Below, in pieces: positions 24,718-37,363 of a stretch of 64,000 nucleotides of DNA (its first letter is position 1; the number at the start of each line of letters is the position of its first letter). Source of the stretch: Paramecium tetraurelia (taxonomy: Eukaryota; Ciliophora; Oligohymenophorea; Peniculida; Parameciidae); the NCBI RefSeq assembly GCF_000165425.1, contig NW_001798993.1, positions 65,064 to 129,063 of the forward strand, in the 5' to 3' direction. The position numbers and the translations under genes are program-made. The notes under the pieces were generated by a model. It was not told the DNA's origin and made no database searches. It was given only the letters and a program-made list of their open reading frames with translations.

Positions 24718-24778
24718 AAGAATAATTTTTATATGTTTAAATGGTGCTATATTTAATTTATATATTTTTAAAGAGCCT

Positions 24779-25374
24779 TCAACACTTTTCATCATGATAA
24801 CTCCATAGAAAGCTTTTTGGACCTCTTCCAGCTGCTCTTTTGACGAATTCTGCATCATTAGGTGGTTTCATCTTAGATATATTATAATAAGAGACTTTTT
24901 TTGTAGCGCTAGATAACATCGATTGTATTGACAAGCAGATAGAACTCACAGTAAGGGCTGCTGACCATTCTAAAATACATAATGCGTCAAAAGTACCATC
25001 AAATAATATTGATAAGCAAATGAATCCATTGGAATAGATGTGCTCATGTTCAGGTGGTTTGCCAATAAAGATTACCTATTTAATCAGATTTTATATTACT
25101 TCAGGTGATTCGATTGGCTAATTTCAAAGAAAAAAAGAGCTAAATAGGTATAAGTATTTCTACATATTCGTTTGAAAACTTGAATTGCAATCTAATTTAT
25201 TTAAATTATATACTCGAATTTCTCTCCTTGATACAATGTTCCCTTAGCACCCTCAAATGCTACAATCCAATGTTTAATATCATTATTAGGCATTCTCACA
25301 TTAAATTGGTCTGTGTACGACTTTTACATCTACTCTAAATCCTTTTAGAGTCTTTTGGCCATTCTACTTTGCAT
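24779..25374 (-). CDS. UBE2W-type ubiquitin-conjugating enzyme E2
   Basis: Starts MQSRMAKRLQKDLEQMQ. The UBC fold is recognisable: WIVAFEGAKGTLYQGEKF, FIGKPPEHEHIYSNGFICLSIL with the catalytic Cys in NGFICLSI, then EWSAALTVSSICLSIQSML, and the C-terminus KSFLWSYHDEKC. That last part matches UBE2W (WWYHDDTC at its end), the E2 that places ubiquitin on protein N-termini. Several short introns are needed; removal of a 27-nt one gives LFDEWSAAL, as in UBE2W. The region around 25080-25240 holds at least two more introns. Confidence 0.88.
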
Positions 25375-25660
25375 TTTTAATACTTAAGAAAATTATTTAT
25401 TATTTTTTTAATTGAAATCAAATTAAGAATTTTAATGTTTTGTGAAGGGAGTCTTCTTAATGATCAGTGAAATAAGATCAAAAAATTAGAGTTAAAAAGG
25501 GAGATATAAAATAAAGTGATTAAATAATAAAAACGATGAAAATGAAAGCACTTAATATAAAATATTTAAAATTATAATAAATTATATTTTAATATAGATA
25601 AATTATTATTTAAGTAAATAATTAGAGCATTGCCGCTTGATTATTTAATTTTAAAGACAA

Positions 25661-27056
25661 ATGCAAATTTCAGAAAATCACTATTTGCTCAAAAGGTAGG
25701 ATACACAAGATCAAAAGTTCAATTCATAATTTTCTTCACCAGAAACAGATTACAGGTTAACCCAAAAAGATATAATTCCTTTTAAGTCACAAGAGGATTT
25801 CGAAAAGGAAACCCAACAATTACAATTCTTCACTCCAAAAAAGATAAGATATCAAGAGAAGGAGATTTATTATACCCCTGAGAATAAAAAGAAACAAGTA
25901 CATCATGCAGAGATAGAGGACAGAAAATTCAAATAAATAGGCAACATCTTGTTTTTCATACAAATTATAATTATTATACTATTGGAAGTGATGAATTGAA
26001 TATTCTAATTATTTTTATGTAATAAATATAATACTACTCTTGTGGATCAGGGGGCTGTGGACTATTACTATAAGACACCTTGGACGACTTAAATGCTCCT
26101 AAAATATGCTCATAATTAATCAATAAGGATTAGAAAACTATAAAAATGAAGTTTAGTGGATTGGTAGGATTAATTAAAGAAGGTGATAAAATGTTCATAT
26201 ATGGGTAATGGGTGTCTTTATATGTAATTCCAAAGGAGATAAACCTAATATAAAGTGTATCTAAATTTTCATGTGGTTGGTAACATTGTTTGATCCTTAC
26301 TGATAAAGGACTTTATGGTTTAGGATCAAATAAATTTAATGAGTTGGGACTTGCTCATAAATAAATATTTGAGGAACCCTAATAGATAGCAGTTGATCAT
26401 ACCAAAATTAGCAACTTAACATGTGGCTTTAGATAAAGTTTTATAATTCAAGATGAATGCATATTTGGAGTAGGATAAAATAAGCAGAACGAGTTAAATA
26501 TTTCAAATATTAAGATTGTTGAGCAATTCACAAAGATCAATATACAAAGGAGCATAAAGAAAATTAAATGCGGATAAAAATTTACTTTAGCATTATCAAG
26601 TAGAATATTCATTCTTATCAAGATGATAATTCCTTATATGGATGGGGAAGTAATAGTTTTGGATAATTATCATAAGAACCTCAACTCTAAATATTAGAGG
26701 AACAAGAATTAATGAAAAATGTTTAAGATTTTGATTGTGGATGGAGTCACCATGTCATTTTGACAAAAAATGGATAGGTTTATATTTGTGGAAGGGGAGA
26801 TTTAGGATAACAAGGAGATAATAAAAAGTAACACAATTACAATTATTAATTGATTGATTTAAAGGCAACATAAGTAAGATGCGGATCAGAATCAACCATA
26901 ATAATAAATTAAGACAAATAAGAAATCTATGTCAGTGGATGGAACGAGCATGGAAATTTAGGATTAGGTCACAATAATAATGTGTATTAATTTGAGATAA
27001 TTGAAATGATACAGTCAATAAAAGCTAAAGGGGCTACAATATTGTTATCAAAATGA
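25661..27056 (+). CDS. RCC1-repeat protein
   Basis: Starts MQISENHYLLKRQDTQDQKF; the first 75 residues are hydrophilic. A 26-nt intron at 25898-25923 switches frame into the first RCC1 blade (RQHLVFHTNYNYYTIGSDEL), followed by repeats such as YSCGSGGCGLLL, CLILTDKGLYGLGSNKFNEL, NSLYGWGSNSFGQLSQ, HHVILTKNGQVYICGRGDLG and IYVSGWNEHGNLGLGHN. A 23-nt intron lies in the middle (after LALS). RCC1 repeats form a seven-bladed propeller used by Ran exchange factors and many other proteins; the repeats are too loose to call Ran-GEF. Without the first intron it looks like two genes 17 nt apart. Confidence 0.85.
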
Positions 27057-27809
27057 AAATTATACGAAAAGTTTTCATTTTTATATTACCATTAATTTTT
27101 TTAATGACATAATTCAAAGTATATTTTATTTTTGTCTTTTTCCTTAAATTCTCTATGGGATAGACATTTTTCATATTAAAATGAATTTATCGTTTTAACA
27201 AAAATAACCATGATTTTTATTTGTTACCGATGAGAGGGAATGAAGGAAAAAGAATCGGGTTTTCAAGTTCTAGACTCAACAATAACAGGGGACTGAAACT
27301 ATTTATATTAATCAAATATCAATTAGTTAATGGATAAAGTAAAGAAATACTAAAAAAAAAACTTGGACATGAGTGGCCATAATCAAATGGGAAATGCTTT
27401 GTTGGGTTCATAAGTGTTGAAATTTGTGATTTCCGTTATAAAGCAAGCAGAAACAGTTGAAGAATATCAAATCGAACTTTCTATTTTTCTTTGGGAATAT
27501 TTAAATATATGTATTTTGAATATATGATTGTCAAATCAATTGAAAATGAGTAATTTCCAATTAGCATATTATGGATTTCTCTGATTTAAAAATGTATAGA
27601 TTATATGAAATTATAATTAATAAAGTTCAAACAACTCTTAAAATATCAGTAATTTAAATCAAATATATTTAAGAATATTCTTTAATTTTATTGGATTTCA
27701 GCAAGTTGCTTTGAAAGGGTCACCATTTTGAACAACCCTGCCGTGTAATTGGATTCAAAGAAGCCCATTAAACTTGGATAAATTTAATTATCCGTATTAA
27801 TACATAATA
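27057..27809. other. intergenic region with short plus-strand frames
   Basis: Two overlapping plus-strand frames are protein-like but unsupported: 27230-27460 (77 codons, MRGNEGKRIGFSSSRLNN) and 27369-27527 (53 codons, MSGHNQMGNALLGSQVLK). Neither has a family and they cannot both be real. They might be exons of one small gene. Confidence 0.3.
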
Positions 27810-28842
27810 ATGACTTTAAAATTGCAAATCTTTTTTTCATCTCTAATTATAAAATTTGTAATTATTTGCAAACCATGCACTAATTTTTACCCAACTAACT
27901 CATCTTTGATTCCTATTCCCCAATCAGTTACTGGAATGCATACTAAAATCTACAAAACTCCTATTACAACAATTATTATGCTTATCAATAAATGGCTTAC
28001 TCACAACCTTTCCCATGTTATTAATAGAAACTCCAATAAAATTTTGAATAAGGTAACACTTTCCTCCTAAATATATCTAGTACATTATTAGGAAGACCCA
28101 ATTTCCACTTAAGGCACCAGAAGATCGATTGTAGAATATTCGGATGTGACACCCCAAATCACGAATGAAACTCTCGAACGATACATAATGATGATTATCA
28201 ACGAGGACGAATCTTTCCACAATATAATAACAAAGCTAAAAAGTAGCAATTAAATTGCCTTAATAAAATTGCTTGAAATGTTGGCTCAGAAACAGAAATG
28301 CTAACAGAAAAGTCGAGAAGAACTCGTTAAGTTTTGCATACGCAAAGCATTGAAATTTATTTTCCAAAGGATTTAGGAGAAATACGATAAGACAAGTATA
28401 TATTAGTTTATAAAATTAGAGACAAATTTGAAATCAGCACAGAAAATATTCATGTCAATGGTGGAGAAGGAAACCCAAACTACCATAATGCTCCCATTTA
28501 GAAAGAATAGCAAAAACAAAACAATGAATTCAGATTTTTTAAAACAAATTTTCTCATCTTAAACTTTTGTTAATTACTATAAGGAATTTCTAAGTACAAT
28601 TTTCGTATATCTTAGGCTGCTTAGAACAAGAAATACAAAAGGATTCAAAAAAAAAAATTGCCTCTCTCTGCAATAAAATTATGAACCATATTCATGATGA
28701 AAAAAAGGTAACTTATCAATTTGTATATAATTTATAGTTTGAATTCGACGTGAAAAGATTGCCTTGGTCTCATTCTAACGTAGAGAAAGTCAAATAGGCT
28801 GCTCAAGAAATGTTACTTTATTCGAATTTTGAGATTAAATGA
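27810..28842 (+). CDS. unknown helical protein
   Basis: The 3' two thirds are secure: a long frame (PQITNETLERYIMMII, LLEMLAQKQKCQQKSREEL, KFIFQRIQEKYDKTSIYQF, MSMVEKETQTTIMLPFRKN), a 22-nt intron near 28590-28611 that gives FLS-CLEQEIQKDSKKKI, a 30-nt intron near 28708-28737, and the end VKQAAQEMLLYSNFEIK. The product is helical and charged. The 5' part is less certain: the ATG used (MTLKLQIFFSSLIIKF) opens a hydrophobic stretch that could be a signal peptide or an artefact. No family is recognised. Confidence 0.6.
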
Positions 28843-29164
28843 ATTATAATATCCATTTATAAATATTTGTATTTTAAGTCTCAAGAACATCAAATTAACA
28901 ATCAATACATAAAGCAGCAAATACCCAGAAAAAATAAACTCCCAATTTAATAGAAATTAAAGAAGGTTGACTATGAAGCACATGTGAGTTCTAAAAAGTA
29001 TCTAAAAGCTTGAATCGTCCTAGATACACTAATGAATAAATGGTGAAAGAAATTCTTTGATAAAACTATGAACAGCCACTGAATTGATTAATATATAATT
29101 TAATTAATTATTCTTAATTTAGAATTATATATTAATAATGAAATAAATAAAATTATGTTAAAAT
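28843..29164. other. intergenic region between convergent genes
   Basis: AT-rich, no coding frame; should hold the 3' ends of both neighbours. Confidence 0.5.
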
Positions 29165-30175
29165 TCAAACAATAACAATAAGGGAAATAATTAAAATTAT
29201 TTCGATAATCTAACCTTAGTTTTATTAATCCAAGTATTCAGAATAGCAATGTTAATTTGTTTAAGTCGAGTTGAGTTGACATCTCATTTTTTAGGTATTC
29301 CACTCACACTATTCCGTCTTCATTTTACACAAGCTAGGATTTTTGTATTGTTAACATCTAAACATAAATCAAAATTTTGAAGTTACTCAATATTTTAGCA
29401 CTGATTTTAATTCCATAAGCACAACCCTTTATTTTAAACGCAAGTTTCATATTATGTAAATGCAGCACAAACAGTACATCCTCTTATGTAAAATGAACTT
29501 AATACTTAGCTCCCCAAATGCATTGGACTCCATTTACAAAAGTGCAATCATATTTATCAGATTTATGTTTGCATTACTAAACGACACACTCAAAAGAATC
29601 AAAAATAGTGGTTGATTTTTATGCAAGTGGTAATACTTCTCCATTTACAATAGGTACGCATCTAATAATAGTATAATTAATTAACTTTTCCTTAAATCTT
29701 GTATTTCTACACCCCTTTACAGTTTAGAAATCTTTGCATTATGTAACTTAAACGCAACTGTCGTCCTGCCAATCGCATGATACTTAACCAAAGGATGAGC
29801 AATCTGATTAACTAGTAAAATCTTCACATCTTGATTGAATATATAACTTTTATACTTTTGATCTACGCATTTTCCATCTGTGTTGGCTATCATTGCTTAA
29901 GAGTCATAATTATTAATATTAGTTCCATCCCATCTGCATCCATAAGATCTATAATAGCAATTATACTCATTAGTATATTTGGAACATGGCAAATTATAAA
30001 GAATTGATTTTTCACATTTATCTGTATTCCACTCACAAGGGTGATTATCATTGGAATCTCTAGTTTAATAGCATAAATCGCTAGTTGTAATGGATTCGCA
30101 TGAAATCTAAGTAGTGGAACATGTTTGTGCATCCAATATTGAGATGATATTAAATAGCAGAAATATGTGTAACAT
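29165..30175 (-). CDS. secreted cysteine-rich protein (surface-antigen-like)
   Basis: Starts MLHIFLLFNIISILDAQTC, a good signal peptide. The mature part has regular cysteine units often containing C-x-W: CEWNTDKC, CRWDGTN, CDWQDDSC, CIWGAKY, CLWNQNQC and CEWNT. This periodicity resembles the cysteine-rich surface proteins of ciliates. A 20-22-nt intron near the 3' end (GTAAAATGAA...GAATAG) leads to a last exon ending in a hydrophobic stretch (IIEIILIISLIVIV), which could be a membrane or GPI-anchor signal. About 330 residues. The assignment to a named antigen family is inference from pattern only. Confidence 0.75.
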
Positions 30176-30244
30176 GGGGATTTAAGTAATTTATATAATG
30201 TAATTGTTATTTACTTAATTCAAAATGAATAAAAATAATGATAA

Positions 30245-31237
30245 TCAAAAATTCTTATTAACACTGGCAACTCTTACAGCACTGCCACTAGTTTGATTTA
30301 CCCTTGACTTAGATATTATTTTGCTGGATGAGGATTAAGTAATAATTGCTCTTTTCTGAATACTCTCAATCTGGGCTTCCGTCATTGTTATCTCCTCTTC
30401 TAAGTCGTGATATTTCTTGTTCAGCTCTTAGAACTTCTTCCTCCATCTAGCTAATTCAGCATGTTATTCCTCCAATTAATTTTATACTTATTCTTCAACA
30501 TTCTCTAAATTATTTTACGCTTAATCGACCAAACTTTCCAAATTTTAAATGTTTTCCTCATTTTCTCTCATTAACTGCTTCAATTTTTCAATTTCTTATT
30601 CAAGTTCCCTAATTCTACTTTCATCTTCCACAATTATGTGTCTTGTTTCTACCTTCTTTGGAGAACCATATTTTAAAACCAATTATAACTCAATTAATTG
30701 TTTCTCCAAAAGAATTTGTTTACTTCTCCAAGGGGCTTCTATTTCAGCCATAGATATCACATTTATAGGCCTATTTACATGATGTACTTCATGCACTACA
30801 GGCACTTCCTCTATCTCACGAACTAAAGATATTGCTATGTACACATAATTACTAATATTAACTTAAGGTACTTGTGTTTGTATCAATTATTGATATCTAG
30901 GTTATACCGATTATGGAGATTGGGACTATTGTAAATATAAAGGAGAAGGAGGTGCAATAGTTGGTTTTCCTATGGATTAAGGGGTAGATTATTAAATCAT
31001 TGGTTATGGAAGTCTCTAAGGGGAAGGTGTTTAGAATAATGACATAGAAAGATTTCTATTTTATTAAGGATATGTAGGGAAAAGGGCTGAATATATGTTA
31101 AACTTAATATTACAAGGGCTTCCTTATTGTATTGGAGACTTAGCAATCCCATATGGTGATTTTGATTTGTCAATGTAAGGACTCAAATGAGATTTTTAAT
31201 AGGCAAATCTTGGATCGTTTGGAATGGAAATCTTCAT
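30245..31237 (-). CDS. coiled-coil protein with Pro/Gln/Ser-rich N-terminus
   Basis: Starts MKISIPNDPRFAYQKSHLSP. Residues 1-130 are disordered (QTPSPQRLPQPMIQQ, SPQSVQPRYQQLIQ). A short intron (about 20 nt, GTACATAGCA...CTTTAG) is followed by a continuous coiled coil: RIRELEQEIEKLKQLMREN, NLESLVDQAQNNLENVEE, HAELARWRKKFQELNKKY, HDLEEEITMTEAQIESIQ, then a Ser-rich basic tail. A scaffold or cytoskeletal role is plausible by composition only. Confidence 0.7.
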
Positions 31238-31417
31238 TAAATTCTGAAATAAAATTTAATTATTAATGAAAATTTAAATGCAGTTAATTTTAGTATTTAT
31301 AGTTAATGCTTGTTATTATTTAATTTAGTTTAGGTAGATCGTTTTTAGTAAATCATTTTGATTATTTATAATAAGATAAGTTTGGGCATAAAATAGAATA
31401 GAAAATTATTATATTAA

Positions 31418-32946
31418 TCAATTATAATTTCTTTAGATATTGATTTGCTTAATATCTTTCCATCCAAAAATGGCATTCCATTATTAATCATAGACCTATG
31501 TGGATTTATCAGGGTAGATGGCATAGATGTGAACATAGAACATCAAAACAACGATCTAATTTTGAAATTACACTTACTTTCCCAAAGAGCAACAACCAAC
31601 TGAGTATTATTTGATATTTTTGCAAACCGTATTCTAAATGATCAAAAGGTGCATTAAACTCTCCCAAATATGGCTATTAATTTAATATGAAATTTACAGT
31701 ACTATAAATTGCAAGCCAAATTATGTCCATCAACAAGGCAACACCCAACATGACCATTATGATTTTAATGTGAAGCAACGATTGAAGTTTATAGTTTTTC
31801 TGATAAAACAAAAAGCAATAGAATATAACTAAAAACTATAATATATCACACTTTGTTACATCAAAGTTGAGTGTTCGATATAAACTATTCAGCAATCCAA
31901 ACACCAAATAAAGGATAATTAATAAGAGTGAAATCTAAACCAGTCTATCTATTTGACTTTCACTTATCAACAAGGGACTTCCTTATTATTATTACTAAAT
32001 TGGCTGTGTTTGGTATGTCGATATAGTCAGATTATTTTAGAATTTGATTGCTTGTTTAAATGGGGAATTAATAATATCCAAATCAACTATGTGATCGTTG
32101 ATTTCCTACTCCAATTAGTTAATCTATGTCGTATTCTCATCAATTAAGTCTGATAAGTATTTATTCTACGAGTCTATGTAATATTTACTTTTGAATAGAT
32201 CCATTATATTTTAAGATGCAATTTGGCTCTCACAATAGAATTACTTTCATCAGTCAAATTCACTGTGAAGTCATGAAGCATCTAATCTCCAAAGGTGTTA
32301 ATATCAATATATGCAACGCCTCCGATCCCCCTTTTCTACTGCAGTTCTGTATCCAACAAAATGAATTTGATCACTGCTTACTCATTGGCATTACTAAATC
32401 ATATATTGAGAGTATATACAAGTCGAAGGCTTCATTCCAAACTGGATTTAGTCTTTTTGCTAACTCTACAATTCAATTATTTAATTTACATGTATAAACA
32501 ATAGATGACATGCATTCTAAACTGATTTATAATTATCCATTTCCTTAATACAAAATTTCAGCATCAAGAACTTCCACATTCAATTTACTCTATGAATTGA
32601 CACTATGTGTTTACTGTTGCCTAAGTTTATCATTATAGGCTCTAATTTCACTATTGATAATTCAAATATGAAATTACATATTTTTCTAATCTATAATTTG
32701 TTAGCATTTGTTTATTTTATCATTCAACACATCCTGCGCCTTCTTAAATACATTAATTAACTAATTAATTGTGCATTATTATTGCAATGATGCTTGTGGG
32801 ATTTATTCAATCAATTATTAATACACATCTCTATCGAAATAGCCATTAGCACATTTGGAATCCAAAAATGATAATATTTCCCTTGTATTGTATTTCTGAT
32901 TGTGTAATTATGAGAACTCATTGAATACATCCTAGAATTGATTCAT
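31418..32946 (-). CDS. C2-domain protein with multi-span membrane C-terminus
   Basis: Starts MNQFQDVFNEFSQLHNQK, then a helical region, then a C2-like domain: KLNVEVLDAEIL, GQLQISLECMSS, LAKRLNPVWNEAFDL (the C2 signature NPxWNExF), VIKFILLDTELQ and GGVAYIDINTFGD. A linker leads to about four hydrophobic spans (ISLLLIILYLVFGLLNSL, ILQFLVIFYCFLFYQ, IIMVMLGVALLMDIIWLAIY, IILSWLLLFGKIVVLMFY). C2 domains bind membranes, often with Ca2+; the usual acidic Ca2+ ligands were not confirmed. Introns: 24 nt after VYT, one of about 25 nt after FDL and 22 nt in the last span. It resembles C2-plus-membrane proteins in layout but no specific family is claimed. Confidence 0.7.
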
Positions 32947-33378
32947 ATTTAAAAATATAACGATTATTAATAAATATTTTCAATCTCTAATTAATTTATT
33001 GAGTTCATCTTGTCAAGTGGGTGATTTCTTCAATTCGTTTTACTAAATCAAACTATGATAGCCTTCTAAAGTTATTGATGAATGACTGGTAAATGCATTC
33101 ATATCTGTTGGAATTATGATGTTAATTGATGTGTAAGAACAATCTAGTTTTAGTAAGATTTTTGGGATTAGAAAGTAGAGTTAGATGCATTTGATTATAT
33201 GAGAGTTATTAAATTTGAAAGAAATTAAATAAATTTATATTGCATTTTAAATTTAGTTTTTTAATAAATGATTTGGAAATATCTTGATAAAAATTGATGT
33301 AAATAGTATTAAATAAGTTAATTATATAATGAATGCCAGATTCAAAATAACAGTAATTTGAGTTCGAAATTGGGATGC
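32947..33378. other. intergenic region, possible short 5' exon
   Basis: Contains a minus-strand frame at 33013-33102 (MNAFTSHSSITLEGYHSL, 29 residues to TGA), which may be an upstream exon of the C2 gene or a chance frame. The rest is AT-rich with nothing recognised. Confidence 0.35.
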
Positions 33379-34038
33379 TCACTTGTACTATCGATAAACC
33401 ATGCCAAATCTGACTTTCTTTTAACTATTGGTCTTACTCTTTTGGGAGTTTGATAGGGATTTTTCAGATCCTATAGATTTCAGAATGGATTTAGGTTCTA
33501 GAGATAAAATAACTGCTTCATCAAGTTGGCACGACAACCTAGTCATTTTGATAAGTTAGTTGGATCTCTGATCAGGACTGTGGATCAATAATGCAGTGTT
33601 ATGCTTCTTCTAATGATTTGAATGTATGACTTTGACAGGACTTAGTTATCTATCTGCGGATTTTCTCCTGGTGATAGTTGTTTTATCTTGCTTAAGCAAT
33701 TCCAAAAAGTAAATCTCTTCCTTCTTATAATGATGTTTAGATTTGATAGGTTTAGTGGGAGACTACGCTCTAGACAATTTACTTGGTCTGATAGGCGATA
33801 AATCGTGATCCTCCTTGTCTTCATTGGTCATCAATATTTCAAATTCTTCCTCGTCTAATCTAGCGATGGTTGGGTTCTTTGATTCGATGCTAGGCTTGGA
33901 TGGACTTTAAGATTATGAATTCAAAAGTGGTAAAACACATTAACTATTGCATGGCTCAAATTAATTTTTTAAGTTTCGAGCTACTAAATTTACTTCATCT
34001 ATAGAAGGAACTTATTAGTGACATGCTCCATTCCCCAT
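33379..34038 (-). CDS. putative myristoylated regulatory protein with RVxF-like motif
   Basis: An intronless frame of 219 residues, starting MGNGACHQQVPSIDE. The start MGNGAC fits an N-myristoylation signal with a nearby Cys for acylation. The body is disordered, S/P/K-rich and acidic in the middle (RLDEEEFEILMTNEDKED), with repeated SP sites (LSPIRPSKLSRAQSPTKP). Near the C-terminus SQKKVRFGMVY contains KVRF, which fits the [RK]-V-x-F motif that docks proteins on PP1. A membrane-bound PP1 regulator is a reasonable hypothesis, not shown. Confidence 0.65.
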
Positions 34039-34071
34039 TTTTATATATATAAATTAAAAGTTAAATAATCA

Positions 34072-34090
34072 AACAATCAATCAATCAATT
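34072..34090. repeat. TCAA tetranucleotide repeat
   Basis: Several tandem copies of TCAA/ATCA between two minus-strand genes, overlapping the predicted stop of the channel gene. Confidence 0.6.
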
Positions 34091-37000
34091 AATCATTTGC
34101 AAACAAACCTAGAAAATCTTAGTCGAGAGTAGTTTAAAATGGAACCTTATTCTAATTATTACGTGCAGTGTTGCTAGGATTACAATTTATAAGATAAATA
34201 TGTTATTACTATTGATCACTACAAATTATATAAATATTATTTACTCCTTGTCATCTTCATTCTCGCATTCTAAGATTTCGCATTTTGTATTGGAATTTTA
34301 AGTTCCCTAAAAAGCATGATCCCCCATCAATTTCTTCCTTCTGCTCCCTTTTGATGTTTAAGGCCTTCGCATTTTTACAAATTCCTCTTCCCTAATTAAT
34401 CTCGAATTGTGTTGAGTTATAGCTCTGTTTTATTTGAGTGAACTATTTCTGGATTTGTGATCCAACGAATACTCAGTTGGATAATCTTAGCTTTTACGAG
34501 CTTTTAGAATAGGTTAATTGATTTGAGATAATCTTATTGCCTTGCACCCCTTCTGTTAATAAGACATTTATAATTATACAAATATAAATTCAAGATTCTA
34601 AGACAATAACAATTTTTGATTTTTTCCATTTTCTTCTGAATATATTGGCATCTATGAAATCGTGAAAACTATCCTAATTATTATTCCTTTGAAAATGATT
34701 TTGTATTTCCCTAAAATTCATGTGCGGCATATATTAATCATAATCTCTCTATAAATCGAAACCTTCAAAAATGTCCTTGTATCTTCCCATATTTTCATTT
34801 TAATCTTAGATTATCAAACATACATTTACTTTATTGCTCAATCCATATAGGATTAATCTCAAGAGTTTCCGTTTCTTACTCATTCTCCTCAATTGCATCT
34901 TAACTTTTTAACCTAGTCATACTTTAAGTACTCTTAGTAATAAATTATTTATTTAATCCTTTAGATATCTTGAAGCTATCTTCTTTGGTTAACTCTTAAT
35001 CAAAATTAGTAATTCTTTTAAACTGACTTTATTATTCTCTACTAAATTAGATACCTAAACTTCTATCATAATTTGCCTCAAGTGATCTAGAAAATTCTTA
35101 ACTTAAGAATATAGGCACTCCTCTTTTTGGTTGAATTGATAATTTCTTTTTAGATTTCGGTCGAACCCCATTTTAATTTACAGGAGTTGTTCTATTAATT
35201 TAAGTACTTAACTGTTCGTACATTTTAGGGTCTCTTAAAAGATAGTATAATACGCTATCAGCAATTTTACTCTCGAAACTTAATGTTGATATACGCTTAA
35301 AACTATTATTCCTTTATATTAGTCTTCTTTCTTAACAAAACCTTTTTTTATGTTTAATCAATGTTTTCGTCCTGCTTGGAAAACCGCTAAGCATAGGACA
35401 ATTATATAAAAGATGTGTTGATTTACTACATCCAATGCATTAGATGTGGAATTCATCAAATCTGCCAGAAAATTTAACCAAATCCTTCAATTAACAATAT
35501 TTTTCCTAACATATACAAAAAAGATACATATCCGTATTTTTTGGCTATCTATTGAAAATTCTCTCGACTGATCTTTAAAATTCTAGTCACTTTAGTGGTT
35601 CTACAATTTATTGAGTGATGTTAATCTAGCAAGAAGTCCTATTATCCAAAAATTTCATCTTGACCATCAATTTTCTATATAGAAATTGAATTTGATGATC
35701 CTTCGGGCAATTAAACATAATATTCAACTTCTCCTTCGCATAAAATATATAAATATTGACTTTACTCACCTTTTGTAAAGATACTTTACCAAGGCGTTAA
35801 ACGCTCTTCTTCAAAATCTCCAGCTAATGATTAAAGAAAATCAGCACTAAAGTTTTCATGAAAAAATGGAATCTTTGATATGCTTTTCATATTCAAATCT
35901 AAAAGCATTTCCTTAAATTATGAAAAATGATACTTACATTAAATAAATTACTTGGCAACTATTATTGTAATTTTACCATGTCAATTTAATCTTAACCCAT
36001 GCAATCTTTCCATAAATACTCAAAATATCTTCTTACTTTGATTTGTAATTGCTAATTAAATCCTCTAATCCTTAAATATTTTTTTAGATCATTCAAATCC
36101 AACCGAATTTACTATTCTTTTTTCTATATAGAATTTATGATTTATCCAACGGATGATACAAAGAACCCAAAAGTACAACATGATGTGATTGCTACAAAGA
36201 TTACTAGGACTCTCTCATTCAAATTCGTTGGAGCAAAATCACCATAGCCTATTGTTGTCATAGTAATAACACTCCAGTAAAATGATGAAATCTTTTAATA
36301 ACAGCAATTTTACATAACTAGTTACAAGATCTGCATTTTCGAGATTCTCATTAATTATCCATGAGAGGTTTTTATTTTATTTCCCAACAAAATACAAAAA
36401 GCAACAGAATATATGAGCCTCTAATACAATTAAGTACAATAGTCTAATTAAATCATAAATTGCCCAATGATTGGTTGTCAATTCCAATTTATCCAATATT
36501 AATCCAACCCTCTTTGGAACATTAAATATTTTGACTAGCATGAACAATTATAAGGTGTTATTACTTTTCTAATCAAAGAAGTATGCCAAGGATATTATTA
36601 TTAGGAATATGTCTATTAGGGTGTCTTTGGAAAAGTAAAAATGTTTTAATATTTTATTCCTATCAGTAACCAAATAACCAGCCTCATAATAACCACTATT
36701 TAATTTAACTAATATGTCGATCAAATAACTAAAAAAAGGAATAATCAAAAAGAAAACCTCACTTTCCTTATAATTGTCAGGTCTTTAATTTTCAAAATCG
36801 AATGCAAACTTTATAGTGCAATATAAAAAATTGAAATTGGTCATAAACAGTAAGTAAATATTCCAGATTAAAATTTACTTTTATTCTGGTTTGAATAAAA
36901 ATCTACTATTAGACAAATAATCGATTAAGTTTTGTAAACTATATTGCTTGAATATTGTTTTTTATATCAAATGTTAAAGTCTGGAATCTGGGGCTGCTTT

Positions 37001-37363
37001 CTAAGATTAAATAGGAATTACTATGTATTTAAAGTAATCATTCTTCACATAAAACTTAAAGTCGGAAGCCTTGTCATTAATAATGCGAAACATATTGGCA
37101 TCTAGATATTTAAAGTCCTATGGGAAGATTGATTGAGTGATGATAGTTATGAATCTGACGATTTTTACAAATACATTTAATGGATTTACCTTGGACGATT
37201 GTACAATTTCCTAATTTTACTTGATGCTTTATATTTTTTGGAGTTGTAGTGTTTTGAAATATGCTGGACAAGACTTAAATTAGCTTTAACTTCTAAGAGA
37301 ATCTGATTTCTTGATTTAGGGAATTAAAGGTCTCTCTGTTAGCAATTCTGAGTTTATGTGCAT
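34085..37363 (-). CDS. K+ channel with cyclic-nucleotide-binding domain
   Basis: Starts MHINSELLTERPLIPQIK. The N-terminal cytoplasmic part is followed by hydrophobic spans and a pore: SVITMTTIGYGDFAPTN, holding the selectivity filter GYGD of K+ channels (near 36200-36250). After a C-linker comes a cyclic-nucleotide-binding domain (YILCEGEVEYYVQLPEG, DGQDEIFGQQDFLL, near 35600-35750), so the architecture is CNG/HCN/EAG-like. About 1050 residues. Ciliates have many such channels governing ciliary beating. The C-terminal end is uncertain: the acidic tail (CENEDDKEQ) continues open to TGA at 34085, and a final intron could move the stop. Several small introns were not placed. Confidence 0.85.

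Noticed and set aside
26017..27056. RCC1 frame as a gene starting at 26017
   Set aside because: A 26-nt intron joins it to the upstream exon and completes an RCC1 blade.
27763..28020. Minus-strand frame MGKVVSKPFIDKHNN with a 19-nt intron
   Set aside because: The plus-strand gene covers this region with a longer frame; the minus reading has no family and a less natural composition.
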